Part shown: positions 33,503-44,335 of the stretch, one piece after another | Numbering within the stretch: the stretch's first letter is position 1 | How the letters are laid out: the number at the start of each line of letters is the position of its first letter | Assembly (NCBI GenBank): GCA_039090855.1 | Contig: CM077013.1 | Location: 134,871,240-134,935,239, forward strand | Length of the DNA: 64,000 bases | Reading direction: 5' to 3' | From: Macrothele yani | Lineage: Eukaryota > Arthropoda > Arachnida > Araneae > Macrothelidae | Program-made: the position numbers and the translations under genes | The notes under the pieces: generated by a model | The model's input: only the letters and a program-made list of their open reading frames with translations | Databases searched by the model: none | Told to the model about the DNA's origin: nothing

Positions 33503-33722
33503 TTTTTTTTATTTTTTTTTTGATTGGAGATTTAACGACCTCCGTGAGCAACTCAATGGGCTATAAGCAGTCGCCTGTCTTTAGGGTCACTGGTTCCAGG
33601 GAACGGAGGGAGTCAGTGCCTTAAGACAAACACAACATCCATGCCTCACCGGGATTCGAACCCGGCCCCTTACGGACGAATGATCAGAGGCCATCGCTTA
33701 GACCACTGTGCCATGGAGCGGC
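33503..33722 (-). repeat. tRNA-derived SINE, family A, with target duplication
   Basis: Minus-strand family A copy, T-rich tail on the left. It is flanked by the 11-bp duplication TAAGGTGCAAT at 33492-33502 and 33723-33733. The insertion point is one base past the TA that follows the inner Tc1. Confidence 0.93.
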
Positions 33723-33753
33723 TAAGGTGCAATAGGAGCAGTAGGGAGTAAAA

Positions 33754-33947
33754 TCATGAATGGAATACGGAATTACACCATATAATACAAATTTTGAAGA
33801 TGACAATCCATTTTTTTTTGCGTAAACATGGCAAGGATGGCAGTTAGATAATATCCGAAAACTCGAAATTTTCAAGTTTTCAGATATCATCTGATTTACC
33901 ATCCTTGTCATATTTACACCAAAAAACAGATTGTCATCTTCAAAATG
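33754..33947. mobile_element. foldback MITE with possible ~16-bp target duplication
   Basis: ATTTTGAAGATGACAATCCA at 33787 is the inverse of the TGTCATCTTCAAAAT end, and the centre also pairs imperfectly (CGAAAACTCGAAATTTTC). GCAGTAGGGAGTAAAAT on the left and GCAGTAGGTAGTAAAAT on the right flank it. Confidence 0.65.
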
Positions 33948-33979
33948 TGCAGTAGGTAGTAAAATAAATTCGAAGCATG

Positions 33980-35029
33980 ATGGGGTAAAGGAAGGATTTA
34001 TCGGGCTTTGAGAAAGGGAAGATTGAAGGGGCTCGGATAACTGGTGTCTCATTTTCCCAAACGGCTGAACTGATGAGTTGTTCGCGAGCCGCCGTAGTTA
34101 AATTGTATCAGGACTGGCGTGAAAATGGTCAAACAACGACCCGGTGGCAAAACTGCACCCGGACAGGGAAAGGTTGATGTAAGAGATGAGCGCCGGGTCC
34201 GATGACTCGGTACAGTCCGACAGACACAGCACTGTTCAACATTTGACTACCTGATACAACAGAGGTCAACCGGGAACAGCATCTGTCATTGACCATGCAT
34301 CACACGCTCGCACGCATGCGCTATAACAGCAGACGACTCCCGACGATATCCTCTCTTAACCATGGTTTATCGCCGCAAGAGGCTCAGCTGGTACAAAGAT
34401 CATGCAAGTTGGGCGTCAAATGACTGTAAAAAAGTGTGTTGGTCCGACGAGTCGCGTCTTTCACTTCCACTCCGTGGATGGTTGTGTACGTATTTGGCGC
34501 GAACAACACGAGGCACTCGATCCATCCATCATGGTCTCCATAGTGCAAGCTGGTAGAGGCGGTTGTATGATGTGGGGCATGTTTGTGTTTACCTGGAAGG
34601 AACTTGGACCCCTGGTGCATGTGGAACAACGTATGACTGGTGCCCACTATTGTAAATTTCTTGCTGACACTGTGCACCCAGCACTGTCGCACGTTTTCCC
34701 GAATGGCGACGGTGTCTCGCAAGATGCCAATGCACTCAGCCACAGGTTCAATGTTGTGCAGAAATAGTTTGGGGAACACAGTTCACACTTTCAGCGTATC
34801 GATTGGCCTACGAACTCTCCCGATATCAATCCCTTACAGCATTTGTGGGGACACTATGGAACGGCATATTAGGAGCCTGAATACACCAATCATTTCCATA
34901 CCTGCACTGAAGGTCGCATTACATACAGCTTGGTTGGCTATACCTACCAACTGCTTCCGGCGTCTTATTAAATCGATGCCACGTCGGATAGTTTCTGTAT
35001 CGAGGGCGAAAGGAAGATCTAGGAAGTGA
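33980..35029 (+). pseudogene. Tc1-like transposase of the outer element, degraded
   Basis: DLSGFEKGKIEGARITGVSF, then SCSRAAVVKLYQDWRENGQT (HTH). After several frame changes come CWSDESRLSLPLRGW (first Asp), GGCMMWGMFVFTWKELGPLV and VHVEQRMTGAHYCKFLADTV. The second motif is decayed (SQDANALSHRFNVVQK) and the third is INSPDINPLQHLW-like in another frame. It ends in RAKGRSRK-stop where the minisatellite starts. Many lesions; inactive. Confidence 0.8.
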
Positions 35030-35700
35030 TCATTCACAAATCGAAAGAAAGACCTACGAAGTGATCATTCACAATTCGAAAGGAAGACCTACGTACGAAG
35101 TGGTCATTCATAATTCGGAACGAAGACCTTCGTACGAAGTGATCATTCACAATTCGAAAGGAAGGCCTGCGAAGTGATCATTTACAATTCGAAAGCAAGA
35201 CCTACGAAGTGATCATTCACAATTCGAAAGGAAGGCCTGCGAAGTGATCATTTACAATTCGAAAGCAAGACCTAGGAAGTGATCATTCACAATTCGAAAG
35301 GAAGGCTTACGAAGTAATCATTCAGAATTTGAAAGGAAGGCCTACGTACGAAGTGATCATTCATAATTCGAAAGGAAGGCCTACGTACGAAGTGATCATT
35401 CATAATTCGAAACGAAGACCTACGAAGTGATCATTCATAATTCGAAACGAAGATCTACGAAGTGATCATTCAGAATTCGAAACGAAGACCTACGAAGTGA
35501 TCATTCATAATTCGAAACGAAGACCTACGAAGTGATCATTCACAATTCGAAAGGAAGATTATTCAAAAGATTGTGATCATTGGTTCAGTAATTGTGATCA
35601 GTAGAAAATCATAATTCGAAAGATTGTGATCATTCACAATTCGAAAGGAAGACCTACGAAGTGATCATTCAAAGGAAGACCTAAGAAGTAACAATTCAGT
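35010..35700 (+). repeat. ~35-bp minisatellite at the 3' end of a Tc1 element
   Basis: About 19 units of GAAGTGATCATTCACAATTC then GAAAGGAAGRCCTAC, with some units carrying a GTAC insert. The first unit overlaps the last transposase codons and the array ends at the right TIR. Units vary and abut with no unique spacers. Confidence 0.93.
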
Positions 35701-35714
35701 GATCACTCAGTGTA

Positions 35715-36322
35715 TATTTTTCCTTCTACTTAACCTTTGCATCAAATGAGGGAAATGTTTCATTATTTATTTTATACAGCAAACTTGATTGTGCAATAGT
35801 TCATAAGTAGTAGAATTTTGGTTAATGATATACGAATATGTAATGATAATTTCTACTAATCTTAGAATTTGTAAAAAATCCTAAAGAAAAATAACTAGTT
35901 TTGTGAAAATCAAAATTGCTCCTTTAATAACGGCATTGCAGATCGATTCGTACGAGGGTGCAACAAAACACCACACAACATGTTACTTTCAACAATAATT
36001 ATAGTAATGCAAAGAAGTTAAATAATGATATCACATTTCTAGAAACAATTTTTTAAAATGCGGGCCATTTTGCAACTGGAGGCGTTGGGCCCGTGCGGTA
36101 ATCAGGCCCTGAGCATAAGATTAAAGTTTCATGATACCCCTGGAGGATAGGTAGCTGCAATGTAAGCAAATGCGTAGCAGTGCCTCCGGGGCTGCCGATT
36201 CGCGCGCTTTCTCATGAATTCAAATAATATGGAGACCTGTGTATACGAGAGTGAGCGCAGAAACGCCTAACTTCAATTCTTTTTATGTGGAGGGTATATG
36301 CTTCCAATATATATCGTATATA
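35715..36322. other. unassigned AT-rich DNA
   Basis: AATTGCTCCTTTAAT at 35928 is the inverse of a stretch at 7391 inside the tandem-unit element. Nothing else recognised. Confidence 0.5.
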
Positions 36323-37534
36323 CGCCGATGAGCCACTACAGTATGACCACTCCAGCCTAGAGAAATGAGCGCGTCTGGAGACCGAACGGTGGCGCAAGTG
36401 AAGTTCACAGAGCAGTACATATGCAACCCGAGGACCGGTTTTCGGTTAGTAGAGTGTTCGAAGTCAGACTGGGAAAAGCTGCCGATTTATTGGAGTTTGA
36501 TAAAGGATAAATTGTGATGGCACGGCGCCTTGGAACTACGATCTCGGAAACGGCTCTGCTTGTGGGTTGTTCACGTGCCGCTGTAGTGAGTACGCATAAA
36601 AAGTGATGCACAGATGGCCAAACGACGAACCGTCGTCTAACTGTGTGTCGTCCACATCTCACTGATGTCAGAGGGGAGCGCAGAGTGTCGCGCATTGTTC
36701 ACAGCGACCGCAGAGCCCCAGTGCGACAAATCACCGGCAGCTACAACAGTGGTGATCACTGCAATGTGTCACAGCACACAGTTCATCGCAGCCTTCTGCG
36801 CATGCGCCTGCGTATCCGAAGACTTAGCCGGGTCCCCGTGCTCACTGCACGTCATCGCCAACGACGCATGAAATGGGCCCAAGATCATCGAGATTGGATT
36901 GTGGATGTTTGGAAGAAAGTGACCTAGTCTGACGAATCAAGATTCCTCGTGCATCACGTAGACGGCCGAGCGCGGATACGCCGATTACCAACGGAGGCTA
37001 TGGCACCTCGATGCACTGTTGGGCGGTAACAGACTTGTGGTGGCGGTGTTATGCTGTGGGTAATGTTTTCTCGGGACACTTTAGGCCCCATTATCCCAAT
37101 AGTACAATCCCTGACAGCTGTCAGGTATCTGAACATCGTTGTGGGCCAAGTTCACCCGTTCATGGCAACTGTGTTCCCTGCTGGTGATGGCCATTAACCA
37201 ACAGGATAATGCGCCATGTCACACTACCAGTATCGTCAAGGAGTGGTTCGAAGAACATGCTGGTGACTTTCTGCTAACGCCGTGGCCTCCTCCAAATTCA
37301 CCTGACACGAACCCAATCGAACATTTGTGGTTCGACTTGAAAAAGCGAGTTCGCACTAAATCATCATCACCCCGAAATGTACGGGAACCGGAGGATCTGC
37401 TGTTGACATTTTGGTACCAGATACCCCAGGATACCTATCGCCACCTCATGGAATCGATGCCTCAACGAGTGGTCGCTATTTTGCGGGCTAAAGCTTATTA
37501 GGTAGGTGGTGAAAATGTAATCGCTCATGGGTGC
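36323..37534 (+). mobile_element. Tc1-like element with decayed ends
   Basis: Left CGCCGATGAGCCACTACAGT and right ...ATCGCTCATGGGTGCA form imperfect inverted ends. The transposase between them fixes the identity. Confidence 0.75.
36469..37501 (+). pseudogene. Tc1-like transposase, broken
   Basis: The start codon is CTG where related copies have ATG-GG(T/A)-AA. GKAADLLEFDKG, then a TAA, then SETALLVGCSRAAVV. A 95-codon stretch follows with ERRVSRIVHSDRRAPVRQIT and RRMKWAQDHRDWIVDVWKKV, then TAG-SDESRFLVHHVDGRARIRR (first Asp). TCGGGVMLWVMFSRDTLGPI, then INQQDNAPCHTTSIVKEWFE (second Asp) and SPDTNPIEHLWFDLKKRV (third acidic residue) come next, ending ILRAKAY-stop. A stop at the Trp before SDES and frame changes near 37030 and 37140 inactivate it. 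Confidence 0.88.
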
Positions 37535-37996
37535 ATTACTTTTTTAATGTCCATTTCTCTTCATCAAGAGTTATGCTGTTTTACCAAGTGAAAATTTAAA
37601 CGTTTCAATTCATGTGCTTCTCACTTGTATCAAAAGAATGCAGGTATCTTATCTGAATTAAACAATGCTTTTCATCGTACTTTTTTTTTTTTTTTTGGCA
37701 CTATTTCGAAACATTTTTATAGCAGAGGATGTTGCAGATACAAATGGAAGTGTGTTTGTGCCTATTCAATTGTTTTTAATTAACACTGCACAAAGGTAAA
37801 GGCACCAATCAAGTATTCTAAAGTACAGCAATTACATGTTGCACTAACCAAATGGATGTTACGAACAGAAAATTAGAATTTTCCGAAGGCACTTCTCCTA
37901 AGAACAGTTCGTAACACAAATGTCCCGCTAGCTATATCATATAGTTTCAATTCATCTGTTCGGTCTTTGTAAGTGACCGAGAAGTCTTTTTCATGG
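37535..37996. other. unassigned DNA
   Basis: T run at 37681-37696; otherwise nothing recognised. Confidence 0.5.
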
Positions 37997-38062
37997 GATA
38001 CTTTAGGCCCCATTATCCCAATAGCACAATCCCTGACAGCTGTCAGGTATCTGAACATACCT
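37997..38062 (+). repeat. isolated internal fragment of a Tc1 element
   Basis: About 62 bp, near identical to 37077-37138 inside the neighbouring transposase (ACTTTAGGCCCCATTATCCC and CTGACAGCTGTCAGGTATCT). No TIR is attached. Confidence 0.88.
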
Positions 38063-38095
38063 GGCAGCTGTCTTCGGCTTTGTCAAGTCTTTGTA

Positions 38096-38163
38096 ACAAA
38101 ACCGAAAACACTTTGCTTATTTATTTTGTGTTCGTCAAAATAAATAGTATTTTCGGTTTTGTT
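38096..38163. repeat. small foldback sequence
   Basis: AACAAAACCGAAAA at 38096 is perfectly inverted at 38150, and a second inverted pair TATTTATTTTG / CAAAATAAATA lies inside. Confidence 0.85.
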
Positions 38164-38492
38164 TAGTGGTTTCAGTGACTGCGCAGAATCTCCATTAGAT
38201 GGGTCAAGTCATCCTTATATATACTGACCCCTCAAAAAAAAAAAAAAAGTTCGGATTTTTGAATCTTCTCTCTGAATTCATGCGGGACAACTTTTTATGA
38301 CTCATTCTATACATACATTTCCTTTACATGATTTCACTTTGTAACGTATACTCTAGATTCACTTTCCTTTTGATTTTACTATCTCTGGTTATTTTATTTT
38401 CCTATGTAAATTATCATCTTACTGAACGAGATGTTATTTCTCCCGCTGAATGAGATCTGGCAATGAGTAAGTCATGACGTGGTGGTAGCCAG

Positions 38493-38500
38493 TATAAATA
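38493..38500 (+). promoter_or_regulatory. candidate TATA box
   Basis: TATAAATAGGCGCG, followed about 20 bp on by a tandem-repeat-rich stretch and AATAAA at about 38774. This could be a Pol II promoter and polyadenylation pair of an LTR-like unit, but no LTR ends, primer-binding site or coding region were found. Confidence 0.3.
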
Positions 38501-38523
38501 GGCGCGTTCAACGATACCAGAAA

Positions 38524-38705
38524 GAGCTTTTGTTGATGTGCGTAGAGAGAGCTTTTGTGTTACGTGAGAGAGCTTTTTGTTGATGTGCGTAGGGAGAGCT
38601 TTGTTTTATGTGTAAAGAGATCTTCGTTTATGTGAGGAGAGCTTTGTTTTATGTGTAAAGAGATCTTCGTTTATGTGAGTAGAGCTTTGTTCATGTGCAA
38701 GGAGC
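38524..38705. repeat. degenerate tandem repeat
   Basis: Repeated GAGAGCTTTGTTTTATGTGT and AAAGAGATCTTCGTTTATGT blocks, periods of about 30-55 bp. Confidence 0.8.
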
Positions 38706-38779
38706 TACGTTTTATTGAGTAGCTGTGTGACCTGTGAAGTGTAAGTTGGATACTACCAGGAGTTTTCCCTAAATAAAGA

Positions 38780-40196
38780 TTTTTCTTTAGTAAGTACGTT
38801 TTTCTCAGTTTATAGTTTTGTCAGACCTCTGTCTGGCTGTTAGGTTTATTTCATTAGTTGTTATTATTAACAACCAGCATAAGACTTTATTCATCTTAAT
38901 TACTACTACAACATTACTAGCAGTTAAAAGCTTGTTCATTATTATTATTATTACACTACTAGCAGGAAAGTTTATTCATGATATAATTAACACAACAAGC
39001 ATTAGAAGAAAGCATATTCATTATAACTGTAATACCTAACAAATCTAGCAAGAGAACGCAGCAGTTGCTCCGTTATTTGAGTTTGATTACCTTCTTTGTT
39101 TTGTTTTTTATATAATTTTTATTCGATTTTTTACTTTGTTCAAGCGCCCTTATTTCAGCAAAAGAGCGTGCACTGTTGACCAATTGCTCCAGTTGCTTAG
39201 ATAACGTCTCGACGTTACCATTGTTTGTTTAGTATTGCAAATAAACTATTCAGCATACTGCCACGCCAACCTACACGTTACGTGATAAACACACGACAAC
39301 TCCTCCTCCGCACAAGAAAGATGTTTCATGTTGATGTGACACACGGGTAACCCCCCCCCCCAACTCCCCTTCCCCGGTGAAGGAGGTGCTAGCTGTGTTC
39401 ATACACAGATGAGGAAATTTTGTATCCCTTCCACGTTTGATAACGCATTTCTTAATTGTATGTAAAACACCCACCATTTTTATCAGCTCCGCAGGGGAGA
39501 TCAAGGAAGTGTTATTCAAGTAGGTCTACGGAACGGCTATCATGCGAAGTGACCGTTCCGTCTAACGGAGCGCACGCCTTAAGTCAGTGGTCCGAAAAGA
39601 GCGGCGATCGCACAAAAAAGTAAAAAAAAAAAAAAGCTTTCTGGACACCTAAATGAACGACTAATAAGAGAGAAAAATCTTTGCGTAAGTACCTTAAAAC
39701 AAGCACAAACCACTAACGTGAAAAAAAATATATATGCACTCTATAGGCTAGTAAAATGACGTAAATTTCACAGGACTGCGTAAACTGACCTATCAAAGAA
39801 AGCTGCCTAGCTTTTGCAGCATTTCAGGATGCGAGCAATCAAAATTGCGTAGCGTATGCACCAATTCAGGAAGTGGCAAGTCAAAATTGCGCAGCTTATA
39901 CGGCATTTCATAACATAGACAAACAGTAAAAAAAGCTTTTACACCAGTGTTTCTTTCAGGCATACATCCGGGGGGGGGAAGCCCTCCCAGAAACGACCCC
40001 CCCGTCCCGAGACATTTTAGGTTACCGAGCCAAATTTTAATAAATTCAGGCTATGATGAAAAAGGAAGTTTCGTTTCTTTTTATGATACAAATATTTCTT
40101 CAATTTTATTTTTTTAAATATTTGTTCAAATGGTACTAGTTATAGTTTATTTTGTTAAAAAGTGTATTACGACGCATTATATTCTTCAAAATATAA
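38780..40196. other. unassigned AT-rich DNA
   Basis: Contains short ATT-rich repeats near 38930-38960, C and G runs (39350, 39969) and two ~55-bp near-repeats at 39795-39910 (CAAAATTGCG blocks). No gene recognised. Confidence 0.5.
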
Positions 40197-40238
40197 TAGT
40201 CTACTTATTATATTCTTCAAAATATAATAAGTAGACTA
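40197..40238. repeat. perfect 18-bp stem hairpin
   Basis: TAGTCTACTTATTATATT and its exact inverse, separated by CTTCAA. A partial extra copy of the inner sequence lies just left. Confidence 0.9.
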
Positions 40239-40702
40239 ATCGTGGCTAATTGTCTGGGAATCGTGATTCAGGAACAAGAGTGCGTTGAATGCATTTTAAC
40301 AGATAAAAATGTCGAGCCTGCGGAACCTCCCCCTTCCCTCCTTCTTTAGCTGAAAACAGTTTGTTATTCCTAAAATGTTTGAAGAAGTAAGAACTATATC
40401 AGGTATGTATATAGAATTTTTCTTTGGGGGATGGGGGGGGGGCGAAAAAAAGAAGTTTTTGAAATCCACCATCTGGAACAAAATTAAAGTTAATGAAAAA
40501 TTGAAGAAAAATTAAATAATGTTTTTTTTAATGTAAGTTGATACAGTTTTATTAAATTAAAGCATTTTTTTCCTAATGTAAGTCGCATTTTAACCAAAAA
40601 CAAAAAAAATGAAGCATTTTCCGGGAGGGGATGCCCCCTCTAAATGCGCTCCTGTGCTAGATATATAGTAATTACTTCTATATATATAAATATAGTAGTT
40701 AA

Positions 40703-40703
<1 letters not shown>

Positions 40704-40743
<40 letters not shown>
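40704..40743. repeat. (TA)n microsatellite
   Basis: About 20 TA units, preceded by shorter AT runs from 40665. Confidence 0.95.
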
Positions 40744-40746
<3 letters not shown>

Positions 40747-41599
40747 AATGGAAAACTTGCCCCCTCTAAGGTAAGAGAATACCTAAAAAGAGGTGATTAG
40801 AAAATGTGTGCCGTATGCAGGATAAAAGATTACCTATGGTCACGTGAGCTAACCAGAATATATGAGATTACTTTCTTGATTTGAGTTGTTAAATAAGACA
40901 TGACTGATCAAGGCTAGATTCTGCAGACAGACAGAACGAGATAGAGAAAATTTGTTGCAAACCAGAATTCATTTTAAGTGATCCTTGCCGAAAACATGCC
41001 TAAAAAGCTTATTTCTGGTAGGATTTTGACGCAGACGGTTTTAGTCATGTTGCAGGTACAAGATGAAACCAGTGCTGTTTTCCATCAATATGACATAAAT
41101 ATGACATTAAAAACTTTTTTGCATCAAAATAATTGGGGGAAACTGAAAAATCATTTTTTTTTTTTCTGCTTTGCAAGGAAACGAGTTCCGTGGTTTTTAA
41201 ATATCAAGTCTGGAAAATAGATTTGATCCATTCTATTCGGATGGCTTAATTTAATAGAAAATTTTCCAGCTTGAATAATCCGCTCATGCCTAAGCAATAT
41301 GACCAGTTAATTAATCTTTAAATTATTCGTGCATTGTTTCGCATTGCATGATTCCCATTTCTTTTCAAAGGAACTCCCACTTACTTCATTCATTTCATCA
41401 AATCATTTCTGTGCCATTCATTATCTTACTGGCGATTTTCTCTCGCACGTTTATGAAAATATTACATTAAACAAAGCACACCCATTGCTTTTCATGATCA
41501 GTCAAAATCTCTTTTCCCTTCCGCTCTAAACTTCCTCCGTTTCTGAACTCCAATACTCTATCTCTCTCGCTCTCTGAAGCTAGAGAACTGAACATTTGA
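40744..41599. other. unassigned DNA
   Basis: Short frames only; none with motifs. Confidence 0.5.
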
Positions 41600-42407
41600 T
41601 CTCCAAATTCACTTCTTGACTGTTAGAAAATGTACTCTATCTCTCCATCCCTCTATGTTCTCCGCAGCTCTCTTCAAATCATAGTATGCCCTGGTATTAG
41701 CGTCTTGGATTAGCTGAGCCACAAAACTATTACTTGGCCGCCCACTTCCTCTCTTGCGCAGAATTTTTCCTTCCAAAACTTTGATAATCGGGCATCCATG
41801 ACGCAATGTGTGTTCCATCCATAACAATCTTCCTCTTTTTAGCATGTTGGTCAGATTCCTGGATTCTCCCACTCTCTCTAGGACCTCCTCATTAGTCTTT
41901 CTATCGAGCCAACTTATTCTCTCCATTCTTCTATAACTCCACATCTCAAATGCCTACAGCCTTTTCACTTCCCTTTTGGCCAATGTCCGTGTCTCAGAGC
42001 AGTAGAGAGCTACTGGCCAAACATATATGCCTTTAAAATTCCCTTCCTCAGTTTTAGATCTATATTTCTGGCAGTCAGCAGTCTTTTGATTCTCTCTAAA
42101 GGCCGTTTTTGCCATCTCCAGTTTCGTTCTATTTTCCTTGTCACATCTCGCAACTTCAGTAATAATTTGACTCAAATAGCGAAATGATTTAACTTGTTCG
42201 ATGAATTGTCCCTCAATTTTAAGGAAAGCCTGTTCAGTATCCTTCCGTATTACCATTAGTTTTGTCGCATTTTTGTGTATTTTTGACAACATGCGCTGTA
42301 ATGATTATTTGGCTAATACTATTGCCAGGTCGTCAGCAAACTTAATGGCCTTAATTCTCTCTCCATTAACCCAAACTCCTTCATTGGCGCTCCATGGCCT
42401 GTTCCAC
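41600..42407 (-). pseudogene. non-LTR retrotransposon (LINE type 2), RT C-terminal part
   Basis: Minus strand: GVWVNGERIKAIKFADDLAI (RT motif C, FADD), then MVIRKDTEQAFLKIEGQFIE and VKSFRYLSQIITEVARCDKE. YVWPVALYCSETRTLAKREV and EMWSYRRMERISWLDRKTNE follow, then a basic C-terminal stretch ending ENIEGWRDRVHFL. This is the common LINE order of catalytic Asp pair, YLG-type turn, YGSETW and MER-WL. It has one frame change at about 41950. The family is a LINE distinct from the RTE at 59112; the clade was not determined. Confidence 0.82.
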
Positions 42408-42668
42408 CATTCATCATCATTGTCAACCATTATCAATCCACTGCTGGATGAAGGTCTCCTCCATGTTACTCCCGCATACTTTCGAATTTCATCCACCCAT
42501 CTCACATGTGGTCTTTTTCTGGGTCTTTTCCTTCTCTTGGAATCCAGTCTAAAATTTCAGCTGTCCATCGATGGTCTGTCCTTCTGGCATTATGTCCAGC
42601 CCATTGTCATTTCAGGGATTTTACTCTGATCATGATGTCTTCCACTCTTGTCATTTTTCTTATTTCGG
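42408..42668 (-). mobile_element. RTE 3' fragment inserted in LINE type 2
   Basis: TCATCATCATTGTCAACC tail, then RTE C-terminal codons (MRWVDEIRKYAGVTWRRP). LINE type 2 sequence occurs on both sides: motif C on the left, motif B on the right. Confidence 0.85.
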
Positions 42669-42669
42669 C

Positions 42670-42765
42670 ATAAATACAAAAAAAAAACAAAAAAACAAAA
42701 AACAGGTGACAATAAGCATCCTTGCCTAACATCTTCCTTTACTGGGACTCCAAATTCACAGAAAA
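42670..42765 (-). pseudogene. LINE type 2, RT motif B remnant
   Basis: Minus strand gives FGVPVKEDVRQGCLLSP-like sequence, the motif B expected just upstream of the FADD segment at 42300. Confidence 0.65.
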
Positions 42766-43520
42766 TTATAATTTGTTAATATTAGTTAAATTTGCTCCAA
42801 ATTTACAGCAAATTATAATTGTTATAAGATGTTTTACGAAAATCCGCATTCATTACGGTACTTTTTAAAAAAATAAATACATTAATTATTCATGGTCTTG
42901 GCCACTTAAAAAGGAAACATCTGATTTAGGGAAAAGGGTGAACGCCCCCGCTGATCTGCTACTGCCTGTAGTGATTTTTTTTATTTATTTTTTTCTAAAT
43001 CAATGAAATATACCTAGCAATACTTTCCATTTTTTAGCACATCCTTTGACATGCTTAAGCCATAGTTCAATTTGACGTTCGCCATTTATCAACGTGACGT
43101 TCTGAATCTCCAGTTCCTTTGTTACATTTGGCATCACTGACAGCCACGTGAAAGGTCACGACATACAACTGATAAAAGCAACTGTAAAAGAGTTCAGTAG
43201 AATGGACGGGGGGGGGGTTCCGCTGCATTGCCTGTTGTGAAATATGCTACGTTAATCAACCCTGTGAGCTGCAGTTTAGGAGTTGTTAATTACGCGCAAT
43301 AATAATAAATGGTAGCACATCTGTTTTATTATTGTGGAAGTTAAATTCAACTAATCAGCTTTCTAGTTTAACAGTTGTGTCTTCAGTAGGAAATTATGTG
43401 GAGAGCTGCGTGAAGAATAAACTGAGTGTTGTTAGTTACTGTTTCGTTCATTAGACCATTACGTTCTCTTGTGTTTCAGACACTACGTTAAGACACATAC
43501 ATTCACTACCTACACCTAGC
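42766..43520. other. unassigned DNA
   Basis: G run at 43208-43217; no gene recognised. Confidence 0.5.
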
Positions 43521-43624
43521 AGGGGCGTATATAGAACATTTTTTCGGGGTTGCAGATAAAACGGAAGTTCTTAAAATCCACCAAGAAAAAATAACCCCTT
43601 GCCTCCCCAATAAATACGCCCCTA
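43521..43624. mobile_element. short inverted-terminus element (hAT-like MITE, putative)
   Basis: AGGGGCGTATATAG on the left and ATAAATACGCCCCTA on the right are inverted. The interior is about 80 bp. Confidence 0.45.
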
Positions 43625-43931
43625 AAACATAGTTATACCCTCCAACTTCTGTCAAACTGGAAAACTAGAAAAACCTATATATTCTTCGAATTGAACACAG
43701 ACATGTCCCAGATTTTCCAGGCATTCCAGGTTTTTTTGTGGTTTTTTCCTATAGATTCCTAGTCATTGAAGCTTAACAGAGTAACCCAAGTGCGATTCAT
43801 CACATACACAGTAATTTGAGAAGTTTTTATTACTTTTTTTCACAAACTATTTTTAAAAATTCGCTGTTTATTACTAGATGAATATGAAAACGATGCTCCC
43901 GTCGCTTAAAAACAAGAAAATTCTGAAACTA

Positions 43932-43976
43932 AAAATCAACAAAAAATACCTGAATTCATTTCTATTGTGACATATA
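43932..43976. repeat. 45-bp direct repeat, copy 1
   Basis: AAAATCAACAAAAAATACCT onward, identical to 45038-45082. The pair brackets the tandem-unit element. Confidence 0.9.
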
Positions 43977-44335
43977 TGGTAAATTAACGTTCACGTCGAA
44001 AAGACTGATTTCCTACAAAATAACTTGCAGACATAAGATAACTTGAGAAGAAAAATTTCGAAAGTACATCCCATCCAGAAATCGAAGTCCAATAGGTTTC
44101 ACGCTTGCACTGCTCTTGGGTCATTGCCATGGGCAATTAATTCGAGTTGTATAGTGACCATGCAACGAACAAAAAAAAAAAAAAAAAAAAAAAATTAGGA
44201 CTTGCCTAATGCGATATAACACGCGATGGTCCCTAGCCAGCACCTATCGAGCATTCATTAAAGTACATCATCAAAGTGAAGTATCTATCACTACAACAGC
44301 CACGACTGCAGAACTAAAAAGACATTATTTTTTTT

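Larger units (their letters stand above)
32197..35712 (+). mobile_element. outer Tc1-like element hosting nested insertions
   Basis: Left CACCGAGTGATCACTAAG and right terminus (inverse CACTGAGTGATCACTGAATT) are matching inverted ends; TA follows on the right at 35713-35714. Inside lie a second Tc1 (32302-33489), a SINE (33503-33722), a foldback MITE (about 33754-33947), the outer element's own transposase remnant (33980-35029) and a minisatellite (about 35010-35700). Confidence 0.78.

Noticed and set aside
35010..35700. CRISPR-like regular repeats
   Set aside because: Units abut with no unique spacers, vary in length, and derive from a transposon end in eukaryotic DNA; this is a minisatellite.
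36405..36695. 96-codon minus frame
   Set aside because: Antisense to the Tc1 transposase N-terminus.
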